A stretch of DNA of 64,000 nt. Origin: Albibacterium profundi. Its GTDB lineage: Bacteria; Bacteroidota; Bacteroidia; Sphingobacteriales; Sphingobacteriaceae. The notes under the pieces were generated by a model. It ran no database searches. It was not told the origin of the DNA and worked only from the letters and a program-made list of their open reading frames with translations. This document shows positions 40,173 to 48,902 of the stretch, one piece after another (positions within the stretch are counted from its first letter, which is position 1; every line of letters begins with the position of its first letter). The stretch covers positions 1,860,001-1,924,000 of the forward strand of contig NZ_JBBVGT010000002.1 of assembly GCF_042159835.1 (NCBI RefSeq). The letters are read 5' to 3'. A program made the translations under genes and the position numbers.

Positions 40173-40980
40173 AAGTTTGAAACATATACGCTGGAAAAGA
40201 GTATTGATGCTTTTCATCTGGATTGTCAGCCTCGGCGGATTGTTCGCTCTGATGAGTTTCATTTCGGTGAAAAGTAATGATCTGGCATGTCACGATCTGG
40301 TAGTCATTATTCCAGGCGAACAATCATTCGTCGCACGCGAAGATATTGATCAGTTGATCTTGGAGAAGCATGGTGAGATCGTTGGAAGGACACTAGCATC
40401 CTTGCCTATTCATGAGATAGAGGCCGACTTGCGATCGATTCCATTTATCGAGAATGCGTTGGTTAATATGGATATGGACGGGAAGGTGGAAGTTAGAATC
40501 AAACAGCGTGAAGCGGTATTGCGTGTGATTAACCGTAAGGGTGAGGATTTTTACCTAGATAAAAACCGTGTTAAGATGCCTCTGTCGAATCATTACGCAC
40601 CGAATGTTTTAGTGGCGAATGGTTTTATAAATGAAGCCTACGGTGACGGATTGGATAGTCTTCAGACCGATCTTTTGGAAGGCCTCTATGCGGTTGCAGA
40701 ATTCGTTAAACGCGATTCAATCTGGGATGCTCAAGTTGAGCAGTTGTATGTAAATAACAGAGGTGAAATAGAAATGGTACCTAGGGTAGGAGACCATCAA
40801 ATTATTTTAGGGGACGCAGACTCCCTCGATGTAAAGTTTGAGAAGCTCCGTTTATTTTATAAGCACATCATACCGAAGGTCGGATGGAAAACTTACAAAG
40901 GAGTGAATCTCAGTTTTTCGAATCAAATAGTTTGTATCAAGGAGGAAGATAATAATATAAATAACAGCATTAATCAATAA
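40165..40980 (+). CDS. ftsQ: Cell division protein FtsQ
   Basis: A 271-residue bitopic protein. The N-terminus is short and basic (FKSLKHIRWKR), one membrane helix lies at about 14-33, and a periplasmic POTRA-like domain follows (about 45-120, with LPIHEIEADLRSIPFIENAL) plus a beta domain. I chose the ATG before MFKSLKH; the upstream alternative lies inside murC. It links FtsA/FtsZ to FtsL and FtsI. Sequence is diverged, as usual for FtsQ, but order and topology are decisive. Confidence 0.88.
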   Translation: MFKSLKHIRWKRVLMLFIWIVSLGGLFALMSFISVKSNDLACHDLVVIIPGEQSFVAREDIDQLILEKHGEIVGRTLASLPIHEIEADLRSIPFIENALVNMDMDGKVEVRIKQREAVLRVINRKGEDFYLDKNRVKMPLSNHYAPNVLVANGFINEAYGDGLDSLQTDLLEGLYAVAEFVKRDSIWDAQVEQLYVNNRGEIEMVPRVGDHQIILGDADSLDVKFEKLRLFYKHIIPKVGWKTYKGVNLSFSNQIVCIKEEDNNINNSINQ

Positions 40981-40985
40981 TAGGT

Positions 40986-42329
40986 ATGGAAAAAAGAGTT
41001 ACAACCAAGCATGAGGCTCCAATTGTGGTGGGCCTTGATATCGGTACGACAAAAATTTGTGTAACCGTTGGAAGACGCAGTGGATCGAATAAGATTGAGG
41101 TCCTGGGGGTTGGACATGCCGAATCATCTGGTGTGAACCGGGGGATGGTTGCCAACATCCAAAAGACGGTGTCGAGTATTGTTCAGGCCGTCGAAATAGC
41201 GAGTGCACAGTCAAATGTCAATATTAACGTGGTGCATGTAGGTATTGCGGGGCAACACATTAAGAGTTTGCAGCACCGGGGTATTTTGACCCGGAAAGAT
41301 GACACTGAGATCTCAAGAAATGATATTGAGCAACTGGTGGAGGATATGTATAAACTAGTCCTCCCTCCTGGTGAAGAGATTATTCATGTTTTACCGCAAG
41401 AATTTACGATTGATAATGAGCCAGGGATAAAAGACCCAATTGGAATGGCCGGACGACGAATGGAAGCGAATTTTCATATAATTTCTGGGCATGTTAGTGC
41501 TGTTAAAAATATCCAGAAATGTGTGACAAAAGCAAATTTGGAAGCACAAGAGCTGATTCTTGAACCATTAGCTTCGTCTGAAGCTGTTTTAGGGGAAGAT
41601 GAAAAAGATGCTGGTGTTGTTCTTGTTGATATCGGAGGTGGAACGACCGATGTTGCCATATTCCACGAAGGGATTATTCGACACACCGCCGTCATACCTT
41701 TGGGTGGGAATATTGTAACTGAAGATATTAAACAAGGTTGCTCCGTATTGAGAAACCAAGCGGAATTATTGAAAATACGCTTCGGGTCGGCTCTAGCGGA
41801 TGAGAATCGAGACAACGAAATTATCAGTGTGCCGGGCTTACGAGGACGGGAGCACAAAGAGATTTCGGTTAAGAATCTGGCTTATATTATCCAAGCCCGT
41901 ATGGAGGAAATTATTGAACATGTTTATTATGAAATTAAATCTTCTGGGTACGAACGCAAGCTAATTGGCGGTATTGTCATTACCGGAGGCGGTGGGCAAT
42001 TAAAGCACTTAGTGCAATTGGTAGAATATGTAACTGGATTGGACTGTCGTGTCGGCTTCCCGAACGAGCATCTAGCAAAGAATGAAGAGTTGCCGAAAAA
42101 GGTTTTTGAAGAATTAAAGAGCCCACTTTATGCGACCGGTATTGGTCTTTTGATAAAGGGTATCGAGACGGCCGAGTATCATTCGGATTCAGACGAAGAA
42201 AAAGGCAAGTTGGATATTGCAGGTATTTCAGAAGGGAAACGCAAGCGTTTCGGTTTTCTGGATACACTTGTAAAATTCATTAACGATGATACAAATATCA
42301 ACGTTGACGATAAAGATTATACACGCTAG
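40986..42329 (+). CDS. ftsA: Cell division protein FtsA
   Basis: A 447-residue actin-like ATPase with GLDIGTTKI near residue 16, VDIGGGTTDVAIF near 217 and GGIVITGGGGQLKHL near 323. It anchors FtsZ filaments to the membrane. The C-terminal end is rich in aromatic and basic residues (KRKRFGFLDTLVKFI), as expected for the amphipathic membrane helix. It follows ftsQ by 5 bases. A 139-base gap with inverted repeats separates it from ftsZ. Confidence 0.95.
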   Translation: MEKRVTTKHEAPIVVGLDIGTTKICVTVGRRSGSNKIEVLGVGHAESSGVNRGMVANIQKTVSSIVQAVEIASAQSNVNINVVHVGIAGQHIKSLQHRGILTRKDDTEISRNDIEQLVEDMYKLVLPPGEEIIHVLPQEFTIDNEPGIKDPIGMAGRRMEANFHIISGHVSAVKNIQKCVTKANLEAQELILEPLASSEAVLGEDEKDAGVVLVDIGGGTTDVAIFHEGIIRHTAVIPLGGNIVTEDIKQGCSVLRNQAELLKIRFGSALADENRDNEIISVPGLRGREHKEISVKNLAYIIQARMEEIIEHVYYEIKSSGYERKLIGGIVITGGGGQLKHLVQLVEYVTGLDCRVGFPNEHLAKNEELPKKVFEELKSPLYATGIGLLIKGIETAEYHSDSDEEKGKLDIAGISEGKRKRFGFLDTLVKFINDDTNINVDDKDYTR

Positions 42330-42330
42330 G

Positions 42331-42390
42331 TTTTCCACATTTGGCGATTTTTCAACAACCACCGAGTTTGTTGAAAAGAGTTGTGGAAAA
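42331..42390. promoter_or_regulatory. Nested inverted repeats with two DnaA-box-like 9-mers between ftsA and ftsZ
   Basis: The outer arms are TTTTCCACA and its exact inverse TGTGGAAAA. The inner arms are TTTTCAACAA (42349-42358) and TTGTTGAAAA (42368-42377) around a 9-base loop. TTTTCCACA fits the relaxed DnaA-box consensus TTWTNCACA, so the outer arms are two facing boxes. There is no T-run, so termination is unlikely. It could be a regulatory site for ftsZ or a processing structure in the ftsA-ftsZ mRNA. Confidence 0.55.
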
Positions 42391-42468
42391 GTGGTAATAT
42401 TACATTAGAATAACTGAATAGAAATAAAAATAGTACAGAGCTCGATGAGAGTTAAATGATAAATTGAT

Positions 42469-44163
42469 ATGGCAGAATTAAAGTTCGAAATGATTAAAGA
42501 GCAAGCATCGATTATCAAAGTAATTGGTGTTGGTGGTGGCGGTGGAAACGCAGTCAACCATATGTACAGGCAAGGAATTAGTGGAGTAGATTTTATTATC
42601 TGTAATACTGACGCACAAGCGCTGGAACTTAGCCCCATTCCTAACAAGGTTCAATTGGGGTCGAGTCTGACCGAAGGGATGGGAGCAGGCTCTGACCCAG
42701 ACGTTGGTGAAAATTCAGCGATCGAGAGTATAGAAGATATCAAACGTATGCTCGGTGTAAATACCAAAATGTTGTTTATTACAGCAGGCATGGGCGGTGG
42801 AACGGGTACCGGTGCAAGCCCAGTCTTAGCGAAGGCAGCAAAAGAGTTAGGTATATTAACGGTTGCGATTGTCACGACGCCTTTTACTTTTGAAGGAAAA
42901 CGGAGAAAGATTCAAGCAGAGGAAGGCTTGGAAGAGCTGAAGAAATACGTTGATTCTTACTTGGTGATATCAAACGATCGCCTTCGTGAGATATTTGGTA
43001 ACCTGACGATGGGTGCAGCCTTTGCTAAAGCGGATGATATTTTGACTACCGCGGCAAAAGGTATCGCAGAAATTATAACCATTCCGGGTTATGTTAATGT
43101 GGATTTCAAAGATGTTCGTACGGTGATGAATGATAGCGGTGTAGCTATCATGGGTAGTGATAAAGCGGAAGGGGAAAATCGTGCGCAGAAAGCAGTTGAG
43201 GGTGCACTTGCTTCGCCATTATTAAAAGATAATGAAATTGAAGGTGCTCGATATATTTTATTAAATATCACTTCTGGTCAGAAGGAAGTAACCATGGACG
43301 AAGTTTCAGTCATAACTGATTTTATTCAGAGTCAAGCTGGAATGACCGCCGATTTGATCTGGGGTAATTGTGTGGATGAAACGCTGGAAGAGTCGCTCTC
43401 GGTTACGATTATTGCCACCGGGTTCCAAACTGCAGAAGACAGGTTGAAAGAGAAAGAAAATCAGCGCATCGAAATTCCTTTAGAGGAGGTTCCTTTAGTG
43501 CGTCCGGTAAATCAGATTAACACCGCGGCTAAAGAAACAGAGAATATTTCATCTTCGGATGTAAAAGCCGAACAGCAAATCAAAGCGGCCGAGGCTGATT
43601 TAGCTACACCTAAAAACGAAAAGATAGAAGCGACACCAACAGACTTGTTCAGTCATTCTTCAAAAAAGCCTCATTCAGAATCAGCTGAGCGTCCCATTGT
43701 TCGACATACCTTAGTTGAAGAGGACTTAGAGGATCGCGAAGATGATGAGACGAAAAATGACGAGTATGTGTTGAAGGAAAGCGAAACGCAGTTTTATTTT
43801 GACATTCCAAAGGAAACTGAAGAAAAAGAAGAGCTGCAACAAGCACATCGTGCACCTGTTGAGTCGGAGCGAAGGATAGCAAATCCCGATGCTGACAGAA
43901 CAGAAGAGTCGGTTGAAGAACAGTTAAGAAAGGCTAAAGAACGAATTTTACGTTTACGGGATTTAGGTATTAAATTGCGTTCTGCTAGTGGTTTGCAAGA
44001 AATCGAAAATGAACCAGCTTATAAGAGAAAGCAAATGGCATTAGAAAACGTTGTCCATTCGTCAGAGTCGCACGTGTCTCGATTTACCTTGTCAAAAGAC
44101 GGTGATAACGATGAAACGGGGATACGCCCAAATAATAGCTTTCTGCATGACAATGTAGACTAA
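42469..44163 (+). CDS. ftsZ: Cell division GTPase FtsZ
   Basis: A 564-residue tubulin homologue. The GTPase core spans about 1-325 with GVGGGGGNAV near 20, the signature GGGTGTG at 109-115, and a DDILTTAAKGI T7-loop region near 189. The C-terminal half is a long acidic, low-complexity linker (about 330-500). A short conserved peptide follows near the end (RPNNSFLHDNVD), the probable FtsA-binding tail. The long linker is usual in Bacteroidota. It is the last gene of the cluster and is closed by a terminator. Confidence 0.96.
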   Translation: MAELKFEMIKEQASIIKVIGVGGGGGNAVNHMYRQGISGVDFIICNTDAQALELSPIPNKVQLGSSLTEGMGAGSDPDVGENSAIESIEDIKRMLGVNTKMLFITAGMGGGTGTGASPVLAKAAKELGILTVAIVTTPFTFEGKRRKIQAEEGLEELKKYVDSYLVISNDRLREIFGNLTMGAAFAKADDILTTAAKGIAEIITIPGYVNVDFKDVRTVMNDSGVAIMGSDKAEGENRAQKAVEGALASPLLKDNEIEGARYILLNITSGQKEVTMDEVSVITDFIQSQAGMTADLIWGNCVDETLEESLSVTIIATGFQTAEDRLKEKENQRIEIPLEEVPLVRPVNQINTAAKETENISSSDVKAEQQIKAAEADLATPKNEKIEATPTDLFSHSSKKPHSESAERPIVRHTLVEEDLEDREDDETKNDEYVLKESETQFYFDIPKETEEKEELQQAHRAPVESERRIANPDADRTEESVEEQLRKAKERILRLRDLGIKLRSASGLQEIENEPAYKRKQMALENVVHSSESHVSRFTLSKDGDNDETGIRPNNSFLHDNVD

Positions 44164-44180
44164 GCAGCTAGAATACCTAA

Positions 44181-44219
44181 GACAAAAAAAGCTGTGATGT
44201 ATTCACGGCTTTTTTTGTC
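44181..44219 (+). terminator. Terminator after ftsZ
   Basis: GACAAAAAAAGC and GCTTTTTTTGTC pair perfectly outside an inner TGTGA/TCACG stem. The T-run is part of the 3' arm, giving an intrinsic terminator that also reads as one on the other strand. It ends the dcw operon. Confidence 0.85.
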
Positions 44220-44240
44220 TGTCATTCTTTTCTTTATGAC

Positions 44241-44298
44241 AGGTTTTTTTTCCGGAGCCGTCCGGCTCGGATGTTTTGATTAAAAAAACCTATATTTG
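44241..44298 (+). promoter_or_regulatory. Branched inverted repeat with overlapping -7 element before the oxoamine synthase gene
   Basis: The outer arms AGGTTTTTTT and AAAAAAACCT enclose a GC-rich inner hairpin (GAGCCG, TC, CGGCTC at about 44255-44268). Directly after, overlapping by one base, TATATTTG matches the -7 consensus at 44291-44298. A TTTG lies 12 bases upstream of it, not the usual 19. The structure could be a control site at the promoter or the end of an upstream transcript. Confidence 0.4.
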
Positions 44299-44339
44299 TA
44301 CAGAATTTTTATATTGTATTAACAAAAAATAACTATACT

Positions 44340-45581
44340 TTGGATTTATTTGAGAAGATATCAAAGAACCTGGGACCTCTTGGCCAACACCATAAATGGT
44401 CGCACGGGTATTTTTCTTTTCCTAAACTAGAGGGAGAGATTGCCCCACATATGATCTTTAGAGGAAAGGACCATTTGGTGTGGAGTCTTAACAATTATTT
44501 GGGACTGGCCAATCACCCTGAAGTCAGGGAAGCGGATACACAAGGCGCAATTGAGTATGGTCTGGCTTATCCGATGGGGGCTAGAATGATGTCTGGTAAT
44601 TCGAATCAGCATGAAATGTTGGAGCAAGAGTTGGCGGAGTTTGTTGGGAAGGAAGATGCGTTTCTGTTAAACTATGGTTATCAAGGAATGGTTTCCATTA
44701 TTGATGCGTTAGTTGATAGAAACGATGTAATTGTTTACGACGCTGAGTCTCATGCTTGTATTATTGATGGAGTGCGCTTGCACATGGGTAAACGTTTTGT
44801 TTATCAGCACAATGATATAGAGAGTTGCCGGAAGCAGCTAGAACGTGCAACAAAACTAGTTGAACAGACCGGAGGAGGTATACTCTTGATTACAGAAGGA
44901 GTATTCGGTATGTCTGGTGCTCAAGGTAAATTAAAAGAACTTGGCGAGCTTAAGAAGGAGTTTCCTTTTCGAATGTTGGTAGATGATGCGCATGGCTTTG
45001 GAACAATGGGTGCAACAGGAGCGGGAACACATGAAGCGCAAGATTGTAATGAGGCGGTAGATATCTATTTCGGTACGTTTGCTAAGTCTATGGCTGGTAT
45101 TGGTGCTTTTGTGGCCGCAAAAGAGGAAATTGTTACATTCCTTCGTTATAATATGCGTTCGCAGACCTTTGCTAAATCATTACCGATGCCAATGGTTATT
45201 GGTTTGAGAAAGCGTCTGGAACTCTTAAGGAATCATCCTGAGCTTCGTGAGAAGTTATGGGAGATTGCAAGAGCTCTACAGGACGGCCTACGTCAGCGAG
45301 GATTTGATATCGGTGATACCAATACAGTTATCACGCCGGTATTCTTAAAAGGTGATTTAACTGAAGCAACTTCACTGACAATGGATTTGAGAGAGAATTA
45401 TGGGATTTTCTGTTCGATCGTAGTTTATCCGGTTATTCCGAAAGGGCAGATAGAACTACGTATGATTCCTACTGCAACTCACTCCTTAGAAGACGTTCAA
45501 AGAACACTAGAAGCTTATACCGAGATTAGTGAAAAATTGAAACAAGGATACTATAAACAGCAAAATGTAGTGTCTACGTAA
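44340..45581 (+). CDS. Alpha-oxoamine synthase family PLP enzyme (serine palmitoyltransferase/KBL-like paralogue)
   Basis: A 413-residue fold-type I PLP enzyme. Family landmarks are His138 in AESHAC, DDAHGFG at 215-221 and the PLP lysine K249 in TFAKSMAG. The family condenses an amino acid with an acyl-CoA (sphingoid base, aminoketobutyrate, aminolevulinate or KAPA synthesis). This sequence differs clearly from the Sphingobacterium serine palmitoyltransferase I remember, so the substrate is left open. There is no ATG near the family start; the gene begins with TTG. It is preceded by a -7 element and follows the dcw terminator. Confidence 0.8.
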   Translation: MDLFEKISKNLGPLGQHHKWSHGYFSFPKLEGEIAPHMIFRGKDHLVWSLNNYLGLANHPEVREADTQGAIEYGLAYPMGARMMSGNSNQHEMLEQELAEFVGKEDAFLLNYGYQGMVSIIDALVDRNDVIVYDAESHACIIDGVRLHMGKRFVYQHNDIESCRKQLERATKLVEQTGGGILLITEGVFGMSGAQGKLKELGELKKEFPFRMLVDDAHGFGTMGATGAGTHEAQDCNEAVDIYFGTFAKSMAGIGAFVAAKEEIVTFLRYNMRSQTFAKSLPMPMVIGLRKRLELLRNHPELREKLWEIARALQDGLRQRGFDIGDTNTVITPVFLKGDLTEATSLTMDLRENYGIFCSIVVYPVIPKGQIELRMIPTATHSLEDVQRTLEAYTEISEKLKQGYYKQQNVVST

Positions 45582-45703
45582 AGAAAAAGCGATTTTTAAT
45601 GTAATTTATAGCGTTTTTAGTTTTTTTTTTCGAAAAAAGATTCTACTTTTAGGCATACATTCATTATTAACTTAATTTATAAATTTAAAAGGAGTAATTA
45701 ATT

Positions 45704-45892
45704 ATGGCAAGTATCGAAAAATTCAATGAATTAAAAAGTCTTTTAGAAGGACTAGAACCTGATGCAGATAAGTTTTTTAACAAAGGAAATAGCGCTGCAG
45801 GTACACGTGTAAGAAAAGGTCTTCAAGAGTTGAAGAATCTTTCACAAGAACTTCGTTTGAAAATTCAAGAAGCTAAGAACGCTGGAAAATAA
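45704..45892 (+). CDS. Histone H1-like DNA-binding protein
   Basis: A 62-residue protein of Hc1/H1-like type. It is helical, with a mid-section GNSAAGTRVRKGLQELK and a basic C-terminal part LKIQEAKNAGK. Such short proteins are abundant nucleoid components in Sphingobacteriales and their relatives. A clear AAAGGAG ribosome site lies 12 bases before the ATG, which suggests high expression. A -7-like TACTTTTA is at 45644-45651. A terminator follows directly. Confidence 0.8.
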   Translation: MASIEKFNELKSLLEGLEPDADKFFNKGNSAAGTRVRKGLQELKNLSQELRLKIQEAKNAGK

Positions 45893-45902
45893 GAAATTAA
45901 TA

Positions 45903-45940
45903 AATAAGAAGGTCAATCATTACGATTGACCTTTCTTATT
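45903..45940. terminator. Bidirectional terminator between the histone-like gene and dapA
   Basis: AATAAGAAGGTCAATC pairs with GATTGACCTTTCTTATT (one bulged T) around a 5-base loop and ends in TTTTT on the plus strand. The right arm overlaps the last codons of the convergent dapA gene, so it serves both. Confidence 0.8.
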
Positions 45941-46816
45941 TTTAAGTTGTTCTACCTCTTGTTTAATCTGCTGTCGCGTAGGTTCCGTTACTGGGATCAG
46001 TGGCAGTCTTGTTCGTTCAGAACACTTTCCTATCTGATTTAGAATCGCTTTAATTCCAGCCGGATTGCTTTCCGTGAAGCATAATTCAAATAGCGGACTC
46101 AATGCAAAATGGATCACTCTGGCTTCGCTCCACCTATTTTCTAAAGCAAAGTCCGTCAGTTGCTTAATTTCTTTAGGGAAAGCGTTCCCCGCAACTGATA
46201 TCAAACCAACAGCTCCTAAGGAGACCATCGGTAGAAAATTTGCATCGTCACCTGATATTAGATGAAAGCCAGCTGGTTTCTCCCGCATAATCATATTGTA
46301 TTGTTCGAAGTCTCCACTAGCATCTTTAACTCCGACGATGTTATCGAAATCATTAGCTAAGCGCACAATAGTCTTGGCATTTACGTTGCTGCCTGTTCGG
46401 CCCGGTACATTATATATAATAATAGGTGTATTCGTTGCTTCAGCTATAGCGGCATAATGCAAATAAATTCCCTCCTGCGTCGGTTTGTTATAATAAGGGC
46501 TCACGGAGAGGATGGCTGCATAGGGCGATAAGTCAATTTCGTTTATGCTATTTAGCAACTCTCCAGTGTTGTTGCCGCCGATTCCCGCTACCAGAGGAAT
46601 CCTGCCGTTTACCTTCTTTGCTACATAGCTAAAGATTTCTTTCTTTTCATTCATCGATAAAGTAGCAGTTTCTCCAGTGGTACCTAATATTACTAAGTAA
46701 TCTACCGCTCCTTCTATCTGAAATTCAATCAGCCGTCCTAACGTATCAAAATCAACCTTATTATTTTCATCAAATGGAGTAACTAAGGCAACTCCAACGC
46801 CGATAAGTGTATTCAT
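45920..46816 (-). CDS. dapA: 4-hydroxy-tetrahydrodipicolinate synthase DapA
   Basis: A 298-residue aldolase-type enzyme with GTTGETATL near residue 46, Tyr135 in IIIYNVPGRTG and the Schiff-base Lys164 in VGVKDASGD. It condenses pyruvate with aspartate semialdehyde, the first step toward diaminopimelate and lysine. Its product feeds the DAP used by MurE of the nearby dcw cluster. It is the last gene of a leftward group and converges on the histone-like gene. Confidence 0.95.
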   Translation of the reverse strand: MNTLIGVGVALVTPFDENNKVDFDTLGRLIEFQIEGAVDYLVILGTTGETATLSMNEKKEIFSYVAKKVNGRIPLVAGIGGNNTGELLNSINEIDLSPYAAILSVSPYYNKPTQEGIYLHYAAIAEATNTPIIIYNVPGRTGSNVNAKTIVRLANDFDNIVGVKDASGDFEQYNMIMREKPAGFHLISGDDANFLPMVSLGAVGLISVAGNAFPKEIKQLTDFALENRWSEARVIHFALSPLFELCFTESNPAGIKAILNQIGKCSERTRLPLIPVTEPTRQQIKQEVEQLKNKKGQS

Positions 46817-46847
46817 TAATTTTTTTATTATTATTCTGCAAATATGG

Positions 46848-48869
46848 CTATTTTATTATCATTTTTAATAGCTGTTCGTAGGAAATTATATCAATATTCA
46901 ATTTTTCGGCCTTAGCGAGTTTGCTCGGTCCCATGTTATCACCCGCAACTAAATAGTTTAATTTGCTTGATATGCTGCTTAGCATTTTGCCACCGTGTTT
47001 TTCAATCTGTTCTTTCAGTTCGTTTCTACTGATAGTCTCAAAAACCCCTGATATAAGAAATGTTTTACCGTTTAGTTGATCGCCCAATATTTCCGTTTGT
47101 GTTTTCACGGTTTCAAAGCGAAGCCCTAAGGCTTTTAGTTTTTCTATTTCGTTTAAATGCTCATCATCACCGAAGTAGTTTACTAAACTGTCAGCAATTC
47201 GTTCGCCGATTTCATGGATACCCATTAACTCTTCAATGCTTGCTTTGCTTAGTTTTTCTATCGTTTCAAAGTGATTGGCAATTTTTTGTGCGACGGTAGA
47301 ACCAATATGGCGGATTCCTAGACCGAAAAGAATCCTTTCGAAAGGTTTTTCTTTCGATTTCTCAACGCCTCTTAACATATTTTGTATTGACTTTTCACCC
47401 AGTCTCTCTATTCCGGACAACTCTTTAGTATGTTCCTTCAGTGTGTATAAATCACTAATTTTTTTTACTAAGCCGGCGTGATATAAGGTAACGATGGTCT
47501 CGTTCCCGATTCCGTTAATATCCATAGCTCCTTTACTCACGAAATGTTGGAGCCTACCTAGAATTTGTGGGATACAATAACGATCGTTAGGACAGAAATA
47601 GATGGCTTCTCCCGCTTCGCGTATCAGGGTAGTGCCACATTCGGGGCAGCTCGAAGGATAGATAACAGGTTTTGCATTTTTTTTGCGCTTTTCTGTGTCA
47701 ACAGAAATTATTTTCGGTATGATTTCACCACCTTTCTCAATTAATACCGTGTCCTGTTCGTGTAGATTGAGTCGTTCAATTTCGTTCGCATTATGTAAAG
47801 TTGCCCTTTTAACCGTTGTGCCAGCTAGCAATATCGGTTCGAGATTGGCAACGGGGGTCACCGCACCCGTCCGTCCGACCTGGTATGTTACTTCATTTAG
47901 TACTGTGTATACTTCTTCGGCCTTATACTTGTAGGAAATTGCCCAGCGGGGTGATTTAGCCGTAAATCCAAGATCATCTTGCTGAATATAGTTGTTTACT
48001 TTAATAACGATTCCATCAATATCAAAGGACAGCGAACTCCGATTTTTTTCCCAATATTCAATAAACTCCCAAACTTCATCCATGTTTTGACATACCGACG
48101 TGTGTTTGCTGGTATGGAAACCCCAATTTTGAAGTGCTTTCAAACTTTCGGAATGGGTTTTAAAGAGTTTTTCACGATTATCAGCGTATAAAAAATAAAG
48201 GAAGCAGTCTAACGGCCTTTTAGAAACCTCACTTGAGTCTTGTAATTTAATTGTCCCGGCGGCAAAATTGCGAGGATTCGCAAAGGTTTGTTCTCCTCGC
48301 TCCCTGCGGTCATCATTGAGACGCAAGAAAGCAGCTCGATGCATAAAAATCTCACCTCGTATCTCAAAAAAATCAGGGAATTTGTCGCCTTTTAATTGTT
48401 GAGGAATACTACGTATTGTTCTGACATTGGCCGTTACATCGTCACCTTGTACGCCGTTGCCTCGGGTAACAGCTCGAGTCATTTTTCCATACTCATAGCG
48501 TATGCTGATAGAGAGGCCGTCAAATTTAAGTTCGCAAACGTATTCTACTTGATCGCCTATCGCCTTTCTTACTCTTGTGTCAAAATCTTTTAGTTCCTGC
48601 TCATTATAGGTATTGTTCAATGACAGCATGGGCCAAGTATGTGTTACCACCTTGAATTTTTTAGTTATCTCTCCGCCCACTTTCTGTGTAGGTGAATTAG
48701 GGTCAAAAAGTTCTGGATTTTCGTTCTCTAGCTTTTCTAAGGTCTTTAATTTCTGATCGAAATCGAAATCTGAAATCGAAGGTTGAGCAAGTACGTAATA
48801 TTCGTAATTATATTGATTTAGTTCTTTCCGTAGAGCGTCTATTTTTTCCCTAAGTGATGTGTTTGCCAT
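46848..48869 (-). CDS. ligA: NAD-dependent DNA ligase LigA
   Basis: A 673-residue protein with all LigA domains: Ia and adenylation (Lys115 in the ELKFDGLS motif), OB fold, a four-Cys zinc finger (CPECG then CPNDRYC, about 407-430), helix-hairpin-helix repeats (about 470-580) and a C-terminal BRCT domain (about 595-673). It seals nicks in replication and repair. It is essential in most bacteria. It lies 31 bases upstream of dapA on the same strand. Confidence 0.96.
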   Translation of the reverse strand: MANTSLREKIDALRKELNQYNYEYYVLAQPSISDFDFDQKLKTLEKLENENPELFDPNSPTQKVGGEITKKFKVVTHTWPMLSLNNTYNEQELKDFDTRVRKAIGDQVEYVCELKFDGLSISIRYEYGKMTRAVTRGNGVQGDDVTANVRTIRSIPQQLKGDKFPDFFEIRGEIFMHRAAFLRLNDDRRERGEQTFANPRNFAAGTIKLQDSSEVSKRPLDCFLYFLYADNREKLFKTHSESLKALQNWGFHTSKHTSVCQNMDEVWEFIEYWEKNRSSLSFDIDGIVIKVNNYIQQDDLGFTAKSPRWAISYKYKAEEVYTVLNEVTYQVGRTGAVTPVANLEPILLAGTTVKRATLHNANEIERLNLHEQDTVLIEKGGEIIPKIISVDTEKRKKNAKPVIYPSSCPECGTTLIREAGEAIYFCPNDRYCIPQILGRLQHFVSKGAMDINGIGNETIVTLYHAGLVKKISDLYTLKEHTKELSGIERLGEKSIQNMLRGVEKSKEKPFERILFGLGIRHIGSTVAQKIANHFETIEKLSKASIEELMGIHEIGERIADSLVNYFGDDEHLNEIEKLKALGLRFETVKTQTEILGDQLNGKTFLISGVFETISRNELKEQIEKHGGKMLSSISSKLNYLVAGDNMGPSKLAKAEKLNIDIISYEQLLKMIIK

Positions 48870-48902
48870 ATCACGAAGTTACAACATTCGCATGAAAATA
48901 TA

